This document shows positions 37,006-46,295 of a stretch of 64,000 bases of DNA, in pieces. The stretch spans positions 2,757,501 to 2,821,500 of the forward strand of contig NZ_AP025343.1 of assembly GCF_021654775.1 (NCBI RefSeq), given 5' to 3'. The stretch comes from Paenibacillus azoreducens (GTDB lineage: Bacteria > Bacillota > Bacilli > Paenibacillales > Paenibacillaceae). The notes beneath the pieces were generated by a model. That model did not search any database and was not told the DNA's origin. It saw only the letters and a list, made by a program, of their open reading frames with translations. Position numbers and translations under genes: made by a program. Every line of letters starts with the position of its first letter. The stretch's first letter is position 1.

Positions 37006-37605
37006 ATGCAGTTGGATAAGGTTGTCAATTACCACAAGGCACTTGCGGATCCGACGCGCTTAAAAATGCTTATGCTGCTTGCGGAAGGAGAATTAAACGG
37101 TCAGTTGCTTGCGGAAAAGCTTAGCGTAACGCCGGCAACGATAACCCATCATGCAGCAAAACTGCGTGAAGCAAGCTTAATCAACGAGCGGAGGGATAAA
37201 AACACGATTTACTTTTCGTTAAATCACTATTTCATCAAAAATAATGCCAATGCCGTGGTCCATCTCATTTACCGGACAGTCGAAGGAGGAACAAAAGTGT
37301 TAAATGATAACGATCAGCGATACCGGGAATCCATTATCAAAAACTTTTTTACCGCCGACGGGCGCTTAAAAAGCATTCCCGCACAGCTCAAGAAGAAGCT
37401 TATTGTATTGGAATATCTGGTGTCGAAGCTGGAAAAAGGGCGGAAGTACAGCGAAAAGGAAATCAATGAATTCATCAAAGGTTACCACGAGGATTTTGCC
37501 ACCATTCGCCGGGAGTTTATCATGCATCACTTCATGTTTAGGGAGAACCAGGTTTACGAATTGAACCCGCAAGAAATGTGGGCCAAATGGGAAATACTCG
37601 CATGA
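37006..37605 (+). CDS. ArsR-type regulator with DUF2087 domain
   Basis: 199 residues. The N-terminal ArsR winged helix (about 1-85) has ALADPTRLKMLMLL and a recognition helix in LSVTPATITHHAAKLREA. The C-terminal DUF2087 domain (about 105-199) includes RLKSIPAQLKKKLIVLEYLV and FATIRREFIMHHFM. No Cys pair for metal sensing is seen. Family members are often cryptic antibiotic- or nucleotide-linked regulators. GAGAAGGAG precedes the ATG. Confidence 0.85.
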   Translation: MQLDKVVNYHKALADPTRLKMLMLLAEGELNGQLLAEKLSVTPATITHHAAKLREASLINERRDKNTIYFSLNHYFIKNNANAVVHLIYRTVEGGTKVLNDNDQRYRESIIKNFFTADGRLKSIPAQLKKKLIVLEYLVSKLEKGRKYSEKEINEFIKGYHEDFATIRREFIMHHFMFRENQVYELNPQEMWAKWEILA

Positions 37606-37656
37606 GTGCTTGTCCATGTTTTCAACTTTAAATAAAACGAAAATAACAGTTCCGAG

Positions 37657-37683
37657 CCGTAGCATCCAGCTGCGGTTTTTTTG
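37657..37683 (+). terminator. Terminator after ArsR/DUF2087 gene
   Basis: CCGTAGC and GCTGCGG arms with a 5-base loop, then TTTTTTT. Confidence 0.8.
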
Positions 37684-37779
37684 TAATTCAGGATTTTGCA
37701 AAATTTGTGGGGTTATTTAGTTTGGGGCGAAGGCCTCACCTTCGGTGTAACCGCATCTGCTCTCTACATACCGCCCTTT

Positions 37780-37878
37780 ATGTTATATAACAATAAAAAA
37801 ATACAAAAACAGTATTGAACAGTTCTTTTTATTGTTATATAATGACATCACCAAATAAAATATTGTTATATAACAATA
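37780..37878 (+). promoter_or_regulatory. Three palindromic operators before the glyoxylate operon
   Basis: TGTTATATAACA at 37781-37792, ATTGTTATATAATGAC at 37831-37846 and the perfect 16-bp palindrome ATTGTTATATAACAAT at 37862-37877. The regular spacing (about 50 and 31 bases) suggests cooperative binding or looping. Related sequences (GCTATATAATAG, GTTGTATAACA) sit in the promoter of the DRTGG/CBS regulator gene at 41644-41676. Confidence 0.75.
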
Positions 37879-37896
37879 AAAAAGGGGGTGCACGGC

Positions 37897-38052
37897 ATGG
37901 ATTGTCCTGTATGCGGCGGCAATGGCGAGTTGGAATGCTTGACCCCACTGGCTGAAAACCAGGAACAATACGATAGCCCGTTATGCGAGGGCAAAAAAAT
38001 TATCCCTTGCAGCCGTTGTTCCGGCAGCGGTTATCTGGAGCAGGAAGCATGA
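37897..38052 (+). CDS. Small zinc-knuckle protein (DnaJ-like CxxCxGxG)
   Basis: 51 residues starting MDCPVCGGNGELECL and ending PCSRCSGSGYLEQEA: two CxxCxGxG motifs, as in the DnaJ zinc finger, with a third Cys region between. It probably binds one zinc. It has GGGGGTG at the right distance from ATG, lies directly behind the palindromic operators, and ends 37 bases before isocitrate lyase, so it is the first gene of the glyoxylate operon. Role unknown; a chaperone or translation-linked function is only a guess. Confidence 0.7.
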   Translation: MDCPVCGGNGELECLTPLAENQEQYDSPLCEGKKIIPCSRCSGSGYLEQEA

Positions 38053-38089
38053 ATCGAACGAGTTTTAAATCGATAGAGGAGGATGGATG

Positions 38090-39373
38090 ATGAGCGGTAC
38101 AGGGAAAACGGAAAACGAGCAAATGAAGGAACACTGGTCTGGAACCCGTTATGAGGGCATTCAGCGTCCTTATTCGACGGAAGACGTGCTGAGATTGCGG
38201 GGATCTTTGAAAATTGAATATACATTGGCCCAGCGGGGTTCCGCGAAATTATGGGATTTGCTTCATTCGGAAGATTATGTCCACGCGCTGGGGGCATTGA
38301 CTGGCAACCAAGCCGTTCAGCAGATCAAAGCGGGACTGAAGGCCATTTATCTTAGCGGATGGCAGGTAGCGGCGGACGCGAACTTGTCCGGACAGATGTA
38401 TCCCGATCAGAGCCTCTATCCGGCGAACAGCGTTCCACATGTGGTGAAGAGAATCAATCAGGCGCTGCAGCGCGCCGACCATATCCAGCATTCCGAAGGC
38501 AAAAATGACGTCGATTTCTTCGCGCCCATCATCGCAGATGCTGAGGCCGGCTTCGGAGGGCCGTTAAATGTATTCGAACTCGTAAAGTCCATGATCGAGT
38601 CGGGAGCGGCCGCGGTCCATTTGGAAGATCAGCTCGCCTCAGAGAAGAAATGCGGTCATATGGGCGGCAAGGTGCTGCTGCCGACGGGGCAGGCAATTCG
38701 CCATCTGATCGCGGCGAGGTTGGCGGCGGACGTGATGGGAGTGGATACGGTCCTGATTGCCCGCACGGATGCGAACGCGGCGCAGCTTCTCACCAGTGAC
38801 ATCGACGACAACGATCGGCCTTTCTTGACCGGACAGCGATCGGCGGAAGGATTCCATTATGTAAGGACGGGACTGGATCAAGCGATTTCGCGGGGGCTCG
38901 CGTATGCCCCTTATGCCGACATGGTCTGGTGCGAGACAGCCGAACCGAATCTGGAGGAGGCAGAACGATTCGCACGAGCCATTCATGCGCGTTATCCCGG
39001 CAAGTTGCTTGCGTATAACTGTTCGCCTTCCTTCAACTGGAAACTGAAGCTGAGCGATAAGGAGATCGCCACCTTCCAACAAAAGCTTGGCGCGATGGGC
39101 TACAAGTTCCAATTTGTCACCTTGGCCGGTTTCCACGCATTGAACCATAGTATGTTCCGGCTGGCGAAAGGGTACAAGGAACGGGGAATGGAAGCCTATG
39201 CCGAGCTGCAGCAAGCGGAATTCGCCAGCGAGGCGGAAGGATATGAGGCGGTCCGGCACCAACGGGAAGTGGGAACCAGTTATTTTGACGAAGTGACCCA
39301 GGTTATTGCCGGTGGTCTGTCCAGCACGACGGCGTTGGCAGGTTCGACGGAACAGGAGCAATTCGCCCGCTAA
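38090..39373 (+). CDS. aceA: Isocitrate lyase
   Basis: Isocitrate lyase splits isocitrate to glyoxylate and succinate, the first step of the glyoxylate shunt used on acetate or fatty acids. The 427 residues include the catalytic [14 protein letters not shown] near 184, [16 protein letters not shown] near 146 and [10 protein letters not shown] near 310. Length is that of the bacterial enzyme. Two adjacent ATGs follow AGGAGG; the second has the better spacing. Malate synthase follows. Confidence 0.94.
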   Translation: MSGTGKTENEQMKEHWSGTRYEGIQRPYSTEDVLRLRGSLKIEYTLAQRGSAKLWDLLHSEDYVHALGALTGNQAVQQIKAGLKAIYLSGWQVAADANLSGQMYPDQSLYPANSVPHVVKRINQALQRADHIQHSEGKNDVDFFAPIIADAEAGFGGPLNVFELVKSMIESGAAAVHLEDQLASEKKCGHMGGKVLLPTGQAIRHLIAARLAADVMGVDTVLIARTDANAAQLLTSDIDDNDRPFLTGQRSAEGFHYVRTGLDQAISRGLAYAPYADMVWCETAEPNLEEAERFARAIHARYPGKLLAYNCSPSFNWKLKLSDKEIATFQQKLGAMGYKFQFVTLAGFHALNHSMFRLAKGYKERGMEAYAELQQAEFASEAEGYEAVRHQREVGTSYFDEVTQVIAGGLSSTTALAGSTEQEQFAR

Positions 39374-39430
39374 TGATCAATGAACCCTAATCAGCATTTC
39401 AAAGCCATTTTAAAAAGGGAGGTTCGACCT

Positions 39431-41029
39431 ATGAACCGTGTGAGCCGGGCAGACCGTGAATTGAAAGGGGATTGCAGCTCCGAAGCGCATCGCATTATTT
39501 TGACGCCTGAAGCGCTGGACTTCGTGGCATCGCTCGAAAGGCGATACGGGAAGCGGCGCAAGGAGCTGCTCCAAATGAGAGAAGAGCGCCAGCAAAGACT
39601 CGACGCAGGCGAATGGCCGGACTTTTTGGCAGAGACGGCACATGTCCGGGAAGGGGATTGGACCGTTGGTTCCATTCCGGCCGACCTGCAGGATCGCAGG
39701 GTAGAAATTACAGGTCCCTCCGGGGATCGTAAAATGGTTATCAATGCGTTAAACTCGGGCGCCAAAGTATTTATGGCGGATTTCGAAGACGCCAATTCCC
39801 CAACATGGTCCAACACGCTGGAAGGTCAGGTTAATCTAAGGGATGCGGTCAACCGGACGATACGGTTCGCTAACGAAGCGGGCAAAACCTATGAACTGGT
39901 TGAAAAACCAGCCGTGCTCGTCGTGCGGCCGCGGGGCTGGCATATGGAAGAAAAGCATCTGTTGGTCGACGGGGAGCCTGTCTCGGCATCGCTATTCGAT
40001 TTCGGCCTGTACTTTTTCCATAATGCGGAGGCGTTGATCCGGCAGGGAAGCGGTCCTTACTTCTATCTTCCGAAAATGGAAAGCCATCTTGAAGCAAGAC
40101 TGTGGAATGAAGTGTTCGAATTCGCGCAGCAGGAGCTCGGGATTCCGCGCGGCACGATCAAGGCAACCGTCTTGATCGAAACGATCCTGGCCGCCTTCGA
40201 GATGGATGAGATTCTGTTCGAGCTGCGTGATCATGCGGCCGGGTTGAACTGCGGGCGTTGGGACTATATTTTCAGCTATATCAAGAAACTCCGGAGCAAG
40301 CCGGACGTCATTTTGCCCGACAGGGCCATCGTGACGATGGAATCGCCATTTATGACGGCCTATTCGCTGCTAGCCATTCAAGCCTGCCATCGGCGTCAAG
40401 CCTACTGCATCGGAGGCATGGCTGCCCAGATTCCGATCAAACACAATCCGGCCGCTAATGAAGCGGCGCTGGAGAAAGTGCGGAAAGATAAGCTGCGGGA
40501 AGCCCAGAACGGCCATGATGGCACATGGGTGGCGCATCCCGGTCTCGTGCCGATCGCCATGGAGGCGTTTGATGCCCATATGCCGGGAACGAACCAGCTC
40601 GGGAAGCTGCCGGAGCGCGAAATCACGGCGGCGGATTTGCTGGAGGTTCCGGAGGGGCCAATTACCGAGGAAGGCGTGAGATTGAATGTGTCGGTCGGCA
40701 TTCAATATTTGGAGGCATGGCTTCGAGGAATGGGCGCGGTGCCGATCAACCATCTGATGGAGGATGTTGCGACCGCTGAAATTTCGCGAGCCCAGCTCTG
40801 GCAGTGGATTCATCATCCGCGCGGCGTGCTTGACGATGGACGCAAGGTTACGATTGAGCTCTTCGATCGAATCTTTCAGGAAGAGCTGGAGAAAATCCGC
40901 CTTCGTATCGGCGAAGGGCAAGCCCCCGGCTCTCGGCTGGCGTCGGCTGCCTCTCTGTTCCGTGATATGACGGTTGCCGATACGTTTGAGCCGTTTTTAA
41001 CCGGGCCGGGTTATATGCATTTATCCTAA
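39431..41029 (+). CDS. aceB: Malate synthase A
   Basis: Malate synthase joins glyoxylate and acetyl-CoA to malate. With the ATG preceded by AAGGGAGG the protein has 532 residues, the usual length for form A; the frame extends 17 codons upstream but without a ribosome site. The signature [14 protein letters not shown] near 114, [11 protein letters not shown] near 162, and the late [20 protein letters not shown] with the catalytic Asp region are intact. Confidence 0.95.
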   Translation: MNRVSRADRELKGDCSSEAHRIILTPEALDFVASLERRYGKRRKELLQMREERQQRLDAGEWPDFLAETAHVREGDWTVGSIPADLQDRRVEITGPSGDRKMVINALNSGAKVFMADFEDANSPTWSNTLEGQVNLRDAVNRTIRFANEAGKTYELVEKPAVLVVRPRGWHMEEKHLLVDGEPVSASLFDFGLYFFHNAEALIRQGSGPYFYLPKMESHLEARLWNEVFEFAQQELGIPRGTIKATVLIETILAAFEMDEILFELRDHAAGLNCGRWDYIFSYIKKLRSKPDVILPDRAIVTMESPFMTAYSLLAIQACHRRQAYCIGGMAAQIPIKHNPAANEAALEKVRKDKLREAQNGHDGTWVAHPGLVPIAMEAFDAHMPGTNQLGKLPEREITAADLLEVPEGPITEEGVRLNVSVGIQYLEAWLRGMGAVPINHLMEDVATAEISRAQLWQWIHHPRGVLDDGRKVTIELFDRIFQEELEKIRLRIGEGQAPGSRLASAASLFRDMTVADTFEPFLTGPGYMHLS

Positions 41030-41061
41030 TTTACTCATTTTTCAAAAGGAGGTTCACGCAC

Positions 41062-41244
41062 ATGGCGATGAACAAGGTCAACAGCGCTACAAAAGAAGAG
41101 ACGGTGGAGTGCACATCGTTTTACCCGCTGTCATCTGAACTTTTGGATTCGCAATATCATTCGAGCAGCGAGGAAGTCCAGCAATCCTCCTTGCCGCTGT
41201 CGCATTATTTCATTTCTAATTATTATTTCTACCGCAATGATTGA
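41062..41244 (+). CDS. 60-residue protein at the end of the glyoxylate operon
   Basis: A strong AAAAGGAGG stands 9 bases before the ATG, 32 bases after malate synthase and before a strong terminator, so it is likely a real gene. The protein is rich in Ser, Tyr and Glu (ECTSFYPLSSELLDSQYHSS and LSHYFISNYYFYRND). No domain, membrane segment or Cys pair is visible beyond one Cys. Function unknown. Confidence 0.6.
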   Translation: MAMNKVNSATKEETVECTSFYPLSSELLDSQYHSSSEEVQQSSLPLSHYFISNYYFYRND

Positions 41245-41261
41245 TGAATGACTTGCAAGAC

Positions 41262-41315
41262 AAATTCCAAGGGGCCCGATTCTCCCCGAACGGGCCTTCT
41301 TGGAATTTTCTTTTT
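41262..41315 (+). terminator. Terminator of the glyoxylate operon
   Basis: AAATTCCAAG and CTTGGAATTT arms with an inner GGCCCG / CGGGCC stem, then TCTTTTT. Confidence 0.9.
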
Positions 41316-41330
41316 CCGCATATAAGTACG

Positions 41331-41616
41331 TGTTCAAAAAGTCAGGTTTTCAGCACCGAGAAGGTTGGATGAAGCCAGGGACTGAGGAGCGGAGCGTAGG
41401 CAAAACCTACGTGAGCACCGGAAGGCCCGGCTGAATTCAAGATTTGATGTCGAAGTTACTTCTTGATTCACTTCGTGTTAGATATAGAATTTATAAGTTA
41501 TCTAGCTATGCTGATAAAATTCTATATCGCAAGAAAAACTACAGCTAAAGGTGGTCTGTCTGCAGTGATAGTACGTCAATAGACGTTTTTCTTATCAAAA
41601 GCGGACTTTTTGAACA
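41331..41616. repeat. MITE-like element, copy C
   Basis: Ends TGTTCAAAAAG and CTTTTTGAACA are perfect inverted repeats, identical to copy A. Inside are GGTTTTCAGCACCGAG, the internal inverted repeat around TATAGAATTTATAAG, and a copy of the GGTGGTCTG / AATAGACG leader element (41526-41593). The element lies between the operon terminator and the regulator promoter. Confidence 0.6.
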
Positions 41617-41689
41617 ACCTCTATAGTTTCATTATTTTCCCCATGCTATATAATAGAGATATTCCGTTGTATAACAGAGGGGATAGCTA

Positions 41690-43015
41690 ATGAATTCTTA
41701 TGAAATGACAACGAAGCACGAACAAATTATACAATACATCGAAGAGCTTGACATAGGGACGCGCATTTCCGTGCGCAAAATCGCCCAGGCCTTGAACGTA
41801 AGCGAGGGAACGGCTTACCGCGCCATCAAGGAAGCGGAGGGCCGGGGCATTGTCAGCACGAGAGGGCGTACAGGGACGGTACGAATCGAGAAGAAGGAAC
41901 CGCAGCATATCGACAAACTGACCTTCGAAGAAATACGAAGCCTGGTGGATGGAGAAGTGCTGGGCGGCAAAGGAGGCCTTGACAAGACGCTGAACAAGTT
42001 CGTGATCGGAGCCATGCAGCTCGAAGCGATGATCCGCTACATTGAACCGGGGAATTTGCTGATTGTAGGGAACCGGAACAAAGCCCATCACAGCGCTCTG
42101 ACCTTGGGTGCAGGGGTGTTGATCACGGGAGGCTTCGATACTCCGGCGGAGGTTCGCGAGCTGGCGGACGAGCTTGCGCTTCCGGTCATCAGCTGCAAAT
42201 ACGACACCTATACGGTGGCGGCGCTCTTGAACCGTGCTTTATCCGAACGGATGATCAAGAAGCAGATTATCTTGGTCGGCGATATCATTCGGAAAGACAT
42301 TCCGCTCACCTCGATTCATCAGTCCAGCACGGTTGGGCATTTGAAAAAGCTGATCGAGGCAACCGATCACAACCGCTTTCCCGTGGTGGATGATGCGAAC
42401 AAGCCGGTGGGCATGATTATCGCCAAGGACATTATTGGCGCTTCCGACAGTGAATCGATCAAGAATTTAATGAGCGTAAGTCCAATTACGGTCATGCCCC
42501 ATACCTCGATTGCGACCGCAGGACATATGATGGTATGGGAAGGCATTGAGCTGATTCCGGTCGTTGACGGGCAGGAAAAACTGATCGGGGTGATCAGCCG
42601 CAAGGATATATTAAAAGCGATGCAATCGGTTCATTCCCAGCCTCAACAGGGAGAGACTCTGGAAGATCAGATCTGGTCGGCATTCGAGGAGATTCGAGAC
42701 GATGATGGCAGGCTTTATTTCCGCGGTCCCGTTCATACCTCGATGATCAACCAGATGGGGTATATTTCCGAGGGCATTCTGGGCAGCATGATCACCCTTG
42801 CCGTCACCAGCACGATTAAGCAGCATAAGAAAAAGGATCTGCTTATTGACCACACATCCGTTTATTATTTGGCGCCGATCGAAATCGAGAACATCGTGGA
42901 AATGATCCCGACGGTGATCGAGCTAAGCCGCAGGTTCTGCAAAATCGAAGTGGAAATGTTCGTGCAAGGGCAGCGAGTCATTAAGGCAATGGTGACCGCC
43001 CGATTTTTGGATTAA
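41690..43015 (+). CDS. HTH-DRTGG-CBS regulator (YtoI-like)
   Basis: 441 residues: N-terminal GntR-like winged helix (about 5-65, RKIAQALNVSEGTAYRAIKE), DRTGG domain (about 75-185, ending near DTYTVAALLNRAL), two CBS repeats (about 190-310, ending VISRKDILKAM) and a C-terminal hotdog-like region (about 330-441). CBS pairs bind adenine nucleotides. B. subtilis YtoI has this architecture. Its promoter has sequences like the palindromes before the glyoxylate operon, so it may regulate both itself and the operon; this is inference. Confidence 0.85.
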   Translation: MNSYEMTTKHEQIIQYIEELDIGTRISVRKIAQALNVSEGTAYRAIKEAEGRGIVSTRGRTGTVRIEKKEPQHIDKLTFEEIRSLVDGEVLGGKGGLDKTLNKFVIGAMQLEAMIRYIEPGNLLIVGNRNKAHHSALTLGAGVLITGGFDTPAEVRELADELALPVISCKYDTYTVAALLNRALSERMIKKQIILVGDIIRKDIPLTSIHQSSTVGHLKKLIEATDHNRFPVVDDANKPVGMIIAKDIIGASDSESIKNLMSVSPITVMPHTSIATAGHMMVWEGIELIPVVDGQEKLIGVISRKDILKAMQSVHSQPQQGETLEDQIWSAFEEIRDDDGRLYFRGPVHTSMINQMGYISEGILGSMITLAVTSTIKQHKKKDLLIDHTSVYYLAPIEIENIVEMIPTVIELSRRFCKIEVEMFVQGQRVIKAMVTARFLD

Positions 43016-43043
43016 CAAAATCATCGTGGATGTTGTATATGGG

Positions 43044-43075
43044 GGACCTGCTGAAAAGAATTCAGCAGGTCCTTA
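43044..43075. terminator. Bidirectional terminator between convergent genes
   Basis: GGACCTGCTGAA and TTCAGCAGGTCC arms, loop AAGA. It serves the regulator gene (+) and the Spo0E-like gene (-). Confidence 0.85.
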
Positions 43076-43081
43076 TACTTG

Positions 43082-43240
43082 TTATTTCTTTTCTTTCAAC
43101 AACTTCTGGTAATCATTTAATGCACGGTCCAAGTTTTGGCTGGCATTAATGAGCTCCGGATCGGTCAGACGTTTGTGTAAGGAAAGTTTATTCAATTCCA
43201 ACCGAAGCTCTTCAATTTTCAGATCCATCTTGTTCACCAT
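43082..43240 (-). CDS. Spo0E-like aspartyl-phosphate phosphatase
   Basis: 52 residues: MVNKMDLKIEELRLELNKLS, then an LTDPELINASQNLDRALNDY segment. The SxxxD motif (S-Q-N-L-D, about residues 34-38) is the hallmark of Spo0E-family phosphatases, which dephosphorylate Spo0A and delay sporulation. The size and two-helix layout fit. AGGGGC lies before the ATG on the reverse strand. It supports a spore-forming host. Confidence 0.85.
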   Translation of the reverse strand: MVNKMDLKIEELRLELNKLSLHKRLTDPELINASQNLDRALNDYQKLLKEKK

Positions 43241-43468
43241 TGAACAGCCCCTAGTAAGATTTGTATCTATATTAGACGTTCGCTGTGCGCACCCGCGACC
43301 GTGATGCGGAATCCCATCCTCGCCCCGTTCCGCACCGGGTAGAAGTGGTAGTACAATTTTCTATAATTTGAATCTATGTTCCTTCTTGAAATGATCAAAT
43401 GTTGTCGACAAAAGTGTAAAAAACGGAATAAAAGTATGAATTTGCCTAACAATAGAGATATCTCATGT

Positions 43469-43512
43469 TTGACACAGGAACCTATGTTCGTGTAAAATAG
43501 GAACAAACGTTC
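43469..43512 (+). promoter_or_regulatory. Promoter with two LexA/SOS-like boxes
   Basis: TTGACA (43469-43474), 18 bases, TAAAAT (43493-43498). GAACCTATGTTC (43478-43489) lies in the spacer and GAACAAACGTTC (43501-43512) directly after the -10. Both have the GAAC-N4-GTTC form; the second also fits RNRY in the centre. Confidence 0.75.
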
Positions 43513-43543
43513 TTGTCATAAATCATTTCGGGAGGTGCATTTC

Positions 43544-43825
43544 ATGCTTGCAGATATTGATCGCAAGATACTCCGGATTCTTTACAACTATTCGAGCGGG
43601 CGCCATCGTTTGCCCACCATGGAAGAATTGACGATTAAAACGGGCAAGGCTGCAAAAGACATTACCCGTTCGCTGATCAGACTGGAGGATCAGTTGTACA
43701 TTATTTGGGACAACAAACCTTTTGTCGAGTCGATACGAATTTTACAGAGCAGGGAGCAGCATGGGGAACGGGGGCAATCTGTAACGGCCGGCCACAATAA
43801 TACGGATTATTGGACTGAGTATTAA
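43544..43825 (+). CDS. Small LexA-N-terminal-like winged-helix protein
   Basis: 93 residues from the ATG 7 bases after GGAGGTG. Residues 1-60 (LADIDRKILRILYNYSSGRH, then RLPTMEELTIKTGKAAKDIT) look like the LexA DNA-binding domain, with PTMEEL in place of PTxxEI, but there is no Ser-Lys autopeptidase domain. The tail is polar. Two SOS-like boxes in its promoter suggest DNA-damage induction. It could be a regulator or an antagonist of LexA binding; both are inference. Confidence 0.7.
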   Translation: MLADIDRKILRILYNYSSGRHRLPTMEELTIKTGKAAKDITRSLIRLEDQLYIIWDNKPFVESIRILQSREQHGERGQSVTAGHNNTDYWTEY

Positions 43826-44073
43826 ATTGAGAATTATGGGTACGATTTTAATTTCTATTCATCTATTGTGAAGATCATTCAATACGAAGCTGACGTTCGG
43901 TTAAACGCTCCGGGCGTTTTTTTGTTTTGAGCTTACCATCAGCCCGGAAATAAATTAAAACGCAAAAGTGTTGAGATTTTTACAACAAACTTGATGTAGT
44001 CATGCACATTTCTCAACACCCGGAAATAAAATGTGGATGTAACCAAAACATATTACAGGCATGTGAGTCTTAA
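43826..44073. other. Gap with terminator and a long-loop inverted repeat
   Basis: 43905-43926 is a terminator (AACGC / GCGTT, then T7). GTGTTGAGA at 43968-43976 is repeated inverted as TCTCAACAC at 44011-44019, and the pair is bordered by direct copies of CCCGGAAATAAA. The function of the inverted repeat is unknown. Confidence 0.55.
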
Positions 44074-44175
44074 ATGGAGGATGGAATATTTTACATTATC
44101 GATTGCGTATTGTTGGGGATCGTTGCTTGCTTTTTCGGAATACGTGTCTTGAATCACTTTCATAAGAAGAGGTGA
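44074..44175 (+). CDS. Possible 33-residue membrane protein
   Basis: MEDGIFYIIDCVLLGIVACF then FGIRVLNHFHKKR: one hydrophobic helix followed by a basic tail, the usual look of a small inner-membrane protein. Its stop lies inside the ribosome site of the next gene (AAGAGGTGAAGG), hinting at coupling. No strong ribosome site of its own is visible, so confidence is limited. Confidence 0.35.
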   Translation: MEDGIFYIIDCVLLGIVACFFGIRVLNHFHKKR

Positions 44176-44179
44176 AGGA

Positions 44180-44530
44180 ATGATGTATTATTATTGCATC
44201 GTTTGCCAAGGTTTACATGAGGAAAAACACACTCCTGGGAAGGTTTTTGAAAAGGGATTTTATATCGACGAGACGGGGACTGGAGCGAAGTTCCATCTGG
44301 GCATGTGTGATCTGTGCGTCAAAGAGAAAAAATTGCATGTCAGAAAGGATTATACATTCGACATGATCGACAACTGGCTGCCCGCCTATGAATTGATCGA
44401 ACCGGAGGAGACTGTGAGCGCGAAAATAAGCGCGATAAAAGATCCGGTCCCAGGGCTGCGAAAAATCGACCAAAACAAGGGGCGGAAGTGGTCCGTTAAA
44501 ATCAAAGTAGTCCGGAACACGCCATCTTAA
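44180..44530 (+). CDS. Hypothetical protein with CxxC pairs
   Basis: 116 residues starting MMYYYCIVCQGLHEEKHTPG. A CIVC pair near 6-9 and a CDLC pair near 43-46 probably bind one zinc ion. The C-terminal half has no recognisable domain. AGAGGTGAAGG precedes the start. No function can be proposed. Confidence 0.65.
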   Translation: MMYYYCIVCQGLHEEKHTPGKVFEKGFYIDETGTGAKFHLGMCDLCVKEKKLHVRKDYTFDMIDNWLPAYELIEPEETVSAKISAIKDPVPGLRKIDQNKGRKWSVKIKVVRNTPS

Positions 44531-44733
44531 TGAAAGTTCCCTGTTTCCACAGCATGGCAATTTGACTTTCGACCTTCCATATTTTATGGTATATACAATG
44601 ATTAAATAGGGGGATATTTGAAACAATGAAGCTTATACATTAACGTGATGCCACTATTACCGCCCATGCCCGAGCACCTCCGTAGATTGTTTGAATCAGC
44701 ATTCAAATGAACAATATTATGGAGGGATAAGAT

Positions 44734-45285
44734 ATGAGCAAAACGGTAATGAATGTTGCATTGGTAGTCGGCCCGGACACGGATATGGATTCGCAAGCTA
44801 TACGTATGACGCTTGAATATCTTGGAGCGCGGGTTTTTACGTATTGGGTCGGGAGGCCAAGTGATTTGATGTCCGTTCTTTCCGGCGAGGATCTTTATGC
44901 CGATACGGAAATGATCATCCTTAATTTCCATGGAGATGAAGGGAAATTGATCATGCCGGAGTTGGGCGAGGACGTTTACGATGATGAAGAACCACGTGGA
45001 GATTTCGGCCCGGATGAAATTAAGCGTGTTACGAAGCTGGACGGAAAAATAGTCTTTGGCAACGGATGTTCGTTAGGGGAGCCTGCATTAGCGCAAGCGT
45101 TTTTGGACGGAGGCTGCCAAATGTATATCGGTCCGGACGATTATCCAGACGGTAACGATGCACTGATGTTCATTTTACGCGTATTTTATGAAATGATCCA
45201 AAATGAAAAGGACATACGTGAAGCTTATCAGCTCGCCAGATCGATGAACGAAGAAATGTCCATGTTCCAACTTTATGAAAAATAA
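44734..45285 (+). CDS. Compact caspase-fold-like protein, conserved in Bacillales
   Basis: 183 residues. IILNFHGDEG (H66) and IVFGNGCSLGEP (C112) are placed as the His-Cys dyad of the caspase/CHAT clan, and LAQAFLDGGCQMYIGPDDYP followed by GNDALMFILRVFYEMI matches the helix after the catalytic Cys in CHAT-like domains. No effector or sensor domain is attached. Whether it is an active protease is unknown; close homologues are usually left as hypothetical. A GGAGG ribosome site precedes the ATG and a terminator follows, so it stands alone. Confidence 0.6.
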   Translation: MSKTVMNVALVVGPDTDMDSQAIRMTLEYLGARVFTYWVGRPSDLMSVLSGEDLYADTEMIILNFHGDEGKLIMPELGEDVYDDEEPRGDFGPDEIKRVTKLDGKIVFGNGCSLGEPALAQAFLDGGCQMYIGPDDYPDGNDALMFILRVFYEMIQNEKDIREAYQLARSMNEEMSMFQLYEK

Positions 45286-45300
45286 CGTCAATGATTCGAA

Positions 45301-45332
45301 GAAACCATCCTTTAGCGGATGGTTTCTTTTTG
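45301..45332 (+). terminator. Terminator after caspase-like gene
   Basis: GAAACCATCC and GGATGGTTTC arms with a 6-base loop, then TTTTT. Confidence 0.9.
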
Positions 45333-45432
45333 TGATATTTTATTGAGAAAGAACTTGTCAAACAAGCTTTGCAAGGTCAAGTCTTAGCTCGTAAACATGA
45401 ATAATGGATTTTCTACCTCAAACGAGAAATTG

Positions 45433-45458
45433 AAAAAGGGCCTTTGATCGGCCCTTTT
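45433..45458 (-). terminator. Terminator of the HTH-methyltransferase gene
   Basis: AAAAGGGCC and GGCCCTTTTT arms read on the reverse strand just after the gene's stop. Confidence 0.8.
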
Positions 45459-45461
45459 CCA

Positions 45462-46295
45462 TCACACCCGGATATCCGATATTTTTTGCGCAATCATTTT
45501 GGACATCGCATGTTGATGGGGAATGCCTGACGAATTGCAATCGAATACAATCTCTGCGCTGTCCCGAATATACCAGTCGCGGTAGTGCGCAAGCAGCTCG
45601 CCGGAATACCAGTTAAAAGCATAAGGTTCATTTTCCGGGGGCGGAGCAATAAACGGCTTGCCCACAAACGCGTTAAAAACATGCATTCCGCCTGGGTTCG
45701 TGAATTGCTTATAATTTTCGAATATTTCTTGCCGGAAGTCCGGTTTGATATAATGCAAAACCCCGCTGGAAAACAAAATGTCGAAATGGGTGTCCAAACG
45801 GTAGTCCACAATATCCGCTTTAAAAACATGAACATGCACGCCTGTTTGGGCAGCAAGTTTTTTCGTTTTCTCTACGCCCGCGTCCGTCACGTCAAATGCG
45901 GTAACATCATACCCGTTCCTGGCGAAAAAGACCGCGTCTTTTCCTTCGCCGCATCCGATGTCCAATAATTTTACATGTTTGGTCGGCGGCATGAGCTGCA
46001 GCACCTGATAACATACCTCATTCGGCACGGTTCCCCAATAATATTCTTGCGTTTTATACGTTTCTTCATAAACCGTAACCGGTTTGTCCTGCGAAACATA
46101 TCCAAGGAGTTTATCAACGCTCACCTGCAAGGTTCGGGATAACGCCGGCAGCAGTGATATATCCGGCATCGTCTGGGCATTTTCCCACTTGGATACTGCT
46201 TGAAAAGAAAGTCCGAGTGTTTGCGCAAGCTCCTCTTGCGTCAGTCCCCGTTCTTTACGGTAAGTGCTGATGTTCCTTGCCAATTGCTCTTTCAT
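45462..46295 (-). CDS. XRE-type HTH fused to class I methyltransferase
   Basis: 277 residues. The N-terminal helix-turn-helix (about 8-60, RGLTQEELAQTLGLSFQAVS) is followed by a SAM-dependent methyltransferase domain (about 105-265). LLDIGCGEGKDAVFFARNGY is motif I, with VTAFDVT, then DILFSSGVLHYIKP. The class resembles TehB-like small-molecule methyltransferases. The fusion may let the enzyme regulate its own gene. Substrate unknown. Confidence 0.82.
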   Translation of the reverse strand: MKEQLARNISTYRKERGLTQEELAQTLGLSFQAVSKWENAQTMPDISLLPALSRTLQVSVDKLLGYVSQDKPVTVYEETYKTQEYYWGTVPNEVCYQVLQLMPPTKHVKLLDIGCGEGKDAVFFARNGYDVTAFDVTDAGVEKTKKLAAQTGVHVHVFKADIVDYRLDTHFDILFSSGVLHYIKPDFRQEIFENYKQFTNPGGMHVFNAFVGKPFIAPPPENEPYAFNWYSGELLAHYRDWYIRDSAEIVFDCNSSGIPHQHAMSKMIAQKISDIRV

